Assembly (NCBI GenBank): GCA_031127185.1
Contig: JARIET010000206.1
Span: forward strand, 1 to 5,262
Source: Gemmatimonadota bacterium
GTDB lineage: Bacteria; Gemmatimonadota; Gemmatimonadetes; Gemmatimonadales; Gemmatimonadaceae
Direction: 5' to 3'
Length of the DNA: 5,262 bases
The translations under genes and the position numbers were made by a program. Shown here one piece after another: positions 4,087-5,262 of the stretch. The stretch's first letter is position 1; every line of letters starts with the position of its first letter. The notes under the pieces were generated by a model that worked only from the letters and a program-made list of their open reading frames with translations, ran no database searches and was not told the DNA's origin.

Positions 4087-5262
4087 ATGGCCCAGGCCAA
4101 TCCCGCCCAGGCAGTCGCGAACATCTATCGCACGCCCGAGCTCTGGGAAAAAATCGTCTTCACGTTCCTGTGCCTCGTGGTGTACCGCGTGGGTTCGTAC
4201 ATCGCGGTGCCTGGGGTCAACGTGCAGGCGATGGTGGATTTCTTCCAGAGCCAGCAGAGTGGTGGAGGGCTGCTCGGGTTATATGACCTCTTCGTGGGCG
4301 GCAACCTTTCGCGCTCCACGGTCTTCGCGCTCGGCATCATGCCGTACATCTCGGCCAGCATCTTCGCGCAGATTGCCGGCGCGGTGATTCCGCAGGTCGA
4401 GAAGATGCAGAAGGACGAAGAGGGCCGGAAGAAGATCACGCAGTACACGCGCTACGCCACCGTCGGTCTCGCGATCGTCCAGGCCTGGGGCTATTCGCTC
4501 TTCACGGAAAGCGTACAGGGTGCCGTGGCCGCGCCTGGGTTCGGGTTCAAGCTGGAAATGACGATCTTCCTCACGACCGGCGCCATCTTCGTGATGTGGC
4601 TGGGTGAGCAGATCACGGAGCGCGGCCTGGGCAACGGCGCCTCGCTGATGATCTTCTTCTCGATCGTTGAGCGTTTCGTTCCGTCGATCTGGAGCACCTT
4701 CCAGCTCGTGGCGACGCAGGGCGTAAGCGTGCTGGCGGTGCTCGTGCTCCTCGTGGTGATGGCCGGGACTGTTGCGGGTGTGGTGCTGATCACACTGGCG
4801 GCACGGCGGATCGCGATTCAGATCCCGCAGCGGACCATGGGTCGCGGACGGATGCGCGAGGCGGCAAAGAATTTCATTCCGCTCCGCATCAATGCCGCGG
4901 GCGTGATGCCGATCATCTTTGCCCAGTCGCTGATCATCGTTCCCGGTGCACTGGCGACCTTCAGCGGCAACCAGACCCTGACCGACTTCTCGGAATACTT
5001 CCAGCCCGGCACCTGGGTGTTCTACGCCCTGCAGGCCGTGCTGATCGTGGTGTTCACGTACTTTTACACGGCGATTGTGTTCAATCCAGTCGATCTCGCC
5101 GAGAACCTGAAGAAGCAGGGCGGGTTCATTCCCGGCGTGAAGCCGGGATCCAAGACGGCCGAGTACATCGACCACGTGGTCAGCCGTATCACGCTGCCGG
5201 GCGCACTGTTCCTGACAGCGATCGCCCTGCTGCCGACCTGGCTTGGCGACACGATCAACGTC
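4087..5262 (+). CDS. secY: Sec translocon channel subunit SecY (C-terminus missing)
   Basis: SecY forms the membrane pore that, with SecE and SecG, exports proteins driven by SecA or receives nascent chains from ribosomes. The frame from ATG 4087 stays open to the window end: 392 residues without a stop. By comparison with E. coli SecY (443) about 50 residues, including TM10 and the cytosolic tail, are missing. Seen in order: TM1 (about 23-41, IVFTFLCLVVYRVGSYIAV), plug/TM2 region GGNLSRSTVFALGIMPYISA (71-90), the TM5 motif GLGNGASLMIFF (180-191), the cytosolic loop with ARRIAIQIPQR, TM7 entry FIPLRINAAGVMPIIF (263-278), and the C5 loop NPVDLAENLKKQGGFIPGVK (333-352) followed by PGSKTAEYID. 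The C5 loop has Lys352 where E. coli has Arg357. The gap to rplO is 9 bases, with AGGAG 12 bases upstream of the ATG. Placement at the end of the spc operon is classical. Confidence 0.97.
   Translation, partial: MAQANPAQAVANIYRTPELWEKIVFTFLCLVVYRVGSYIAVPGVNVQAMVDFFQSQQSGGGLLGLYDLFVGGNLSRSTVFALGIMPYISASIFAQIAGAVIPQVEKMQKDEEGRKKITQYTRYATVGLAIVQAWGYSLFTESVQGAVAAPGFGFKLEMTIFLTTGAIFVMWLGEQITERGLGNGASLMIFFSIVERFVPSIWSTFQLVATQGVSVLAVLVLLVVMAGTVAGVVLITLAARRIAIQIPQRTMGRGRMREAAKNFIPLRINAAGVMPIIFAQSLIIVPGALATFSGNQTLTDFSEYFQPGTWVFYALQAVLIVVFTYFYTAIVFNPVDLAENLKKQGGFIPGVKPGSKTAEYIDHVVSRITLPGALFLTAIALLPTWLGDTINV

Noticed and set aside
4279..5175. 298-codon open frame on the - strand opposite secY
   Set aside because: The product is rich in Arg, His, Glu and Asp, typical for the reverse of a hydrophobic membrane protein gene. 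SecY on the + strand explains the codon pattern.

Overview
The window is a contiguous, co-directional run of ribosomal protein genes ending in secY, all on the + strand: rplX (3' end only), rplE, rpsN, rpsH, rplF, rplR, rpsE, rpmD, rplO and secY (5' part, cut by the window end). This is the classical bacterial spc operon in its canonical order. It holds no tRNA, rRNA, mobile element, CRISPR array, promoter or terminator that I can support. The operon start lies to the left of the window and its end to the right.

The organism is a GC-rich bacterium with strongly G/C-ending codons. Several proteins look more like the Fibrobacteres-Chlorobi-Bacteroidetes (FCB) side of the tree than like Proteobacteria or Actinobacteria. 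Examples are the S14 C-terminus (SRMAFREMALSGLIPGVRKASW-like, zinc-free long form), the L5 string GMDITFVTTA, and the SecY loop FIPGVKPG with Lys where many bacteria have Arg. With the high GC, this suggests Gemmatimonadota or a relative. That placement is an inference from remembered family patterns and was not searched.

Layout: 1-100 is the tail of rplX. 119-838 is rplE with an unusual Lys-rich N-terminal tail. 861-1166 is rpsN. 1167-1228 is the longest gap (62 bases) and holds a small perfect hairpin. 1229-1630 is rpsH, 1642-2181 rplF, 2181-2537 rplR and 2537-3358 rpsE, the last with an approximately 100-residue Gly/Arg-rich N-terminal extension. 3351-3611 is rpmD, which overlaps rpsE if the start with the good ribosome binding site is used. 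3616-4077 is rplO (GTG start), and 4087 onward is secY. Junctions are tight: two TAATG stop/start overlaps, one 8-base overlap, and gaps of 4 to 22 bases elsewhere apart from the 62-base gap. This indicates one polycistronic mRNA with translational coupling.

Together the genes make 30S proteins (S14, S8, S5), 50S proteins (L24, L5, L6, L18, L30, L15) and the channel subunit of the Sec translocon. L5 and L18 form the 5S rRNA complex of the central protuberance. I found no undescribed multi-gene system. What stands out is lineage-specific decoration of core ribosomal proteins: the RGG-rich tail of S5 (with a possible internal second start and a G-rich coding segment), the basic tail of L5, and a possible N-terminal extension of L30.
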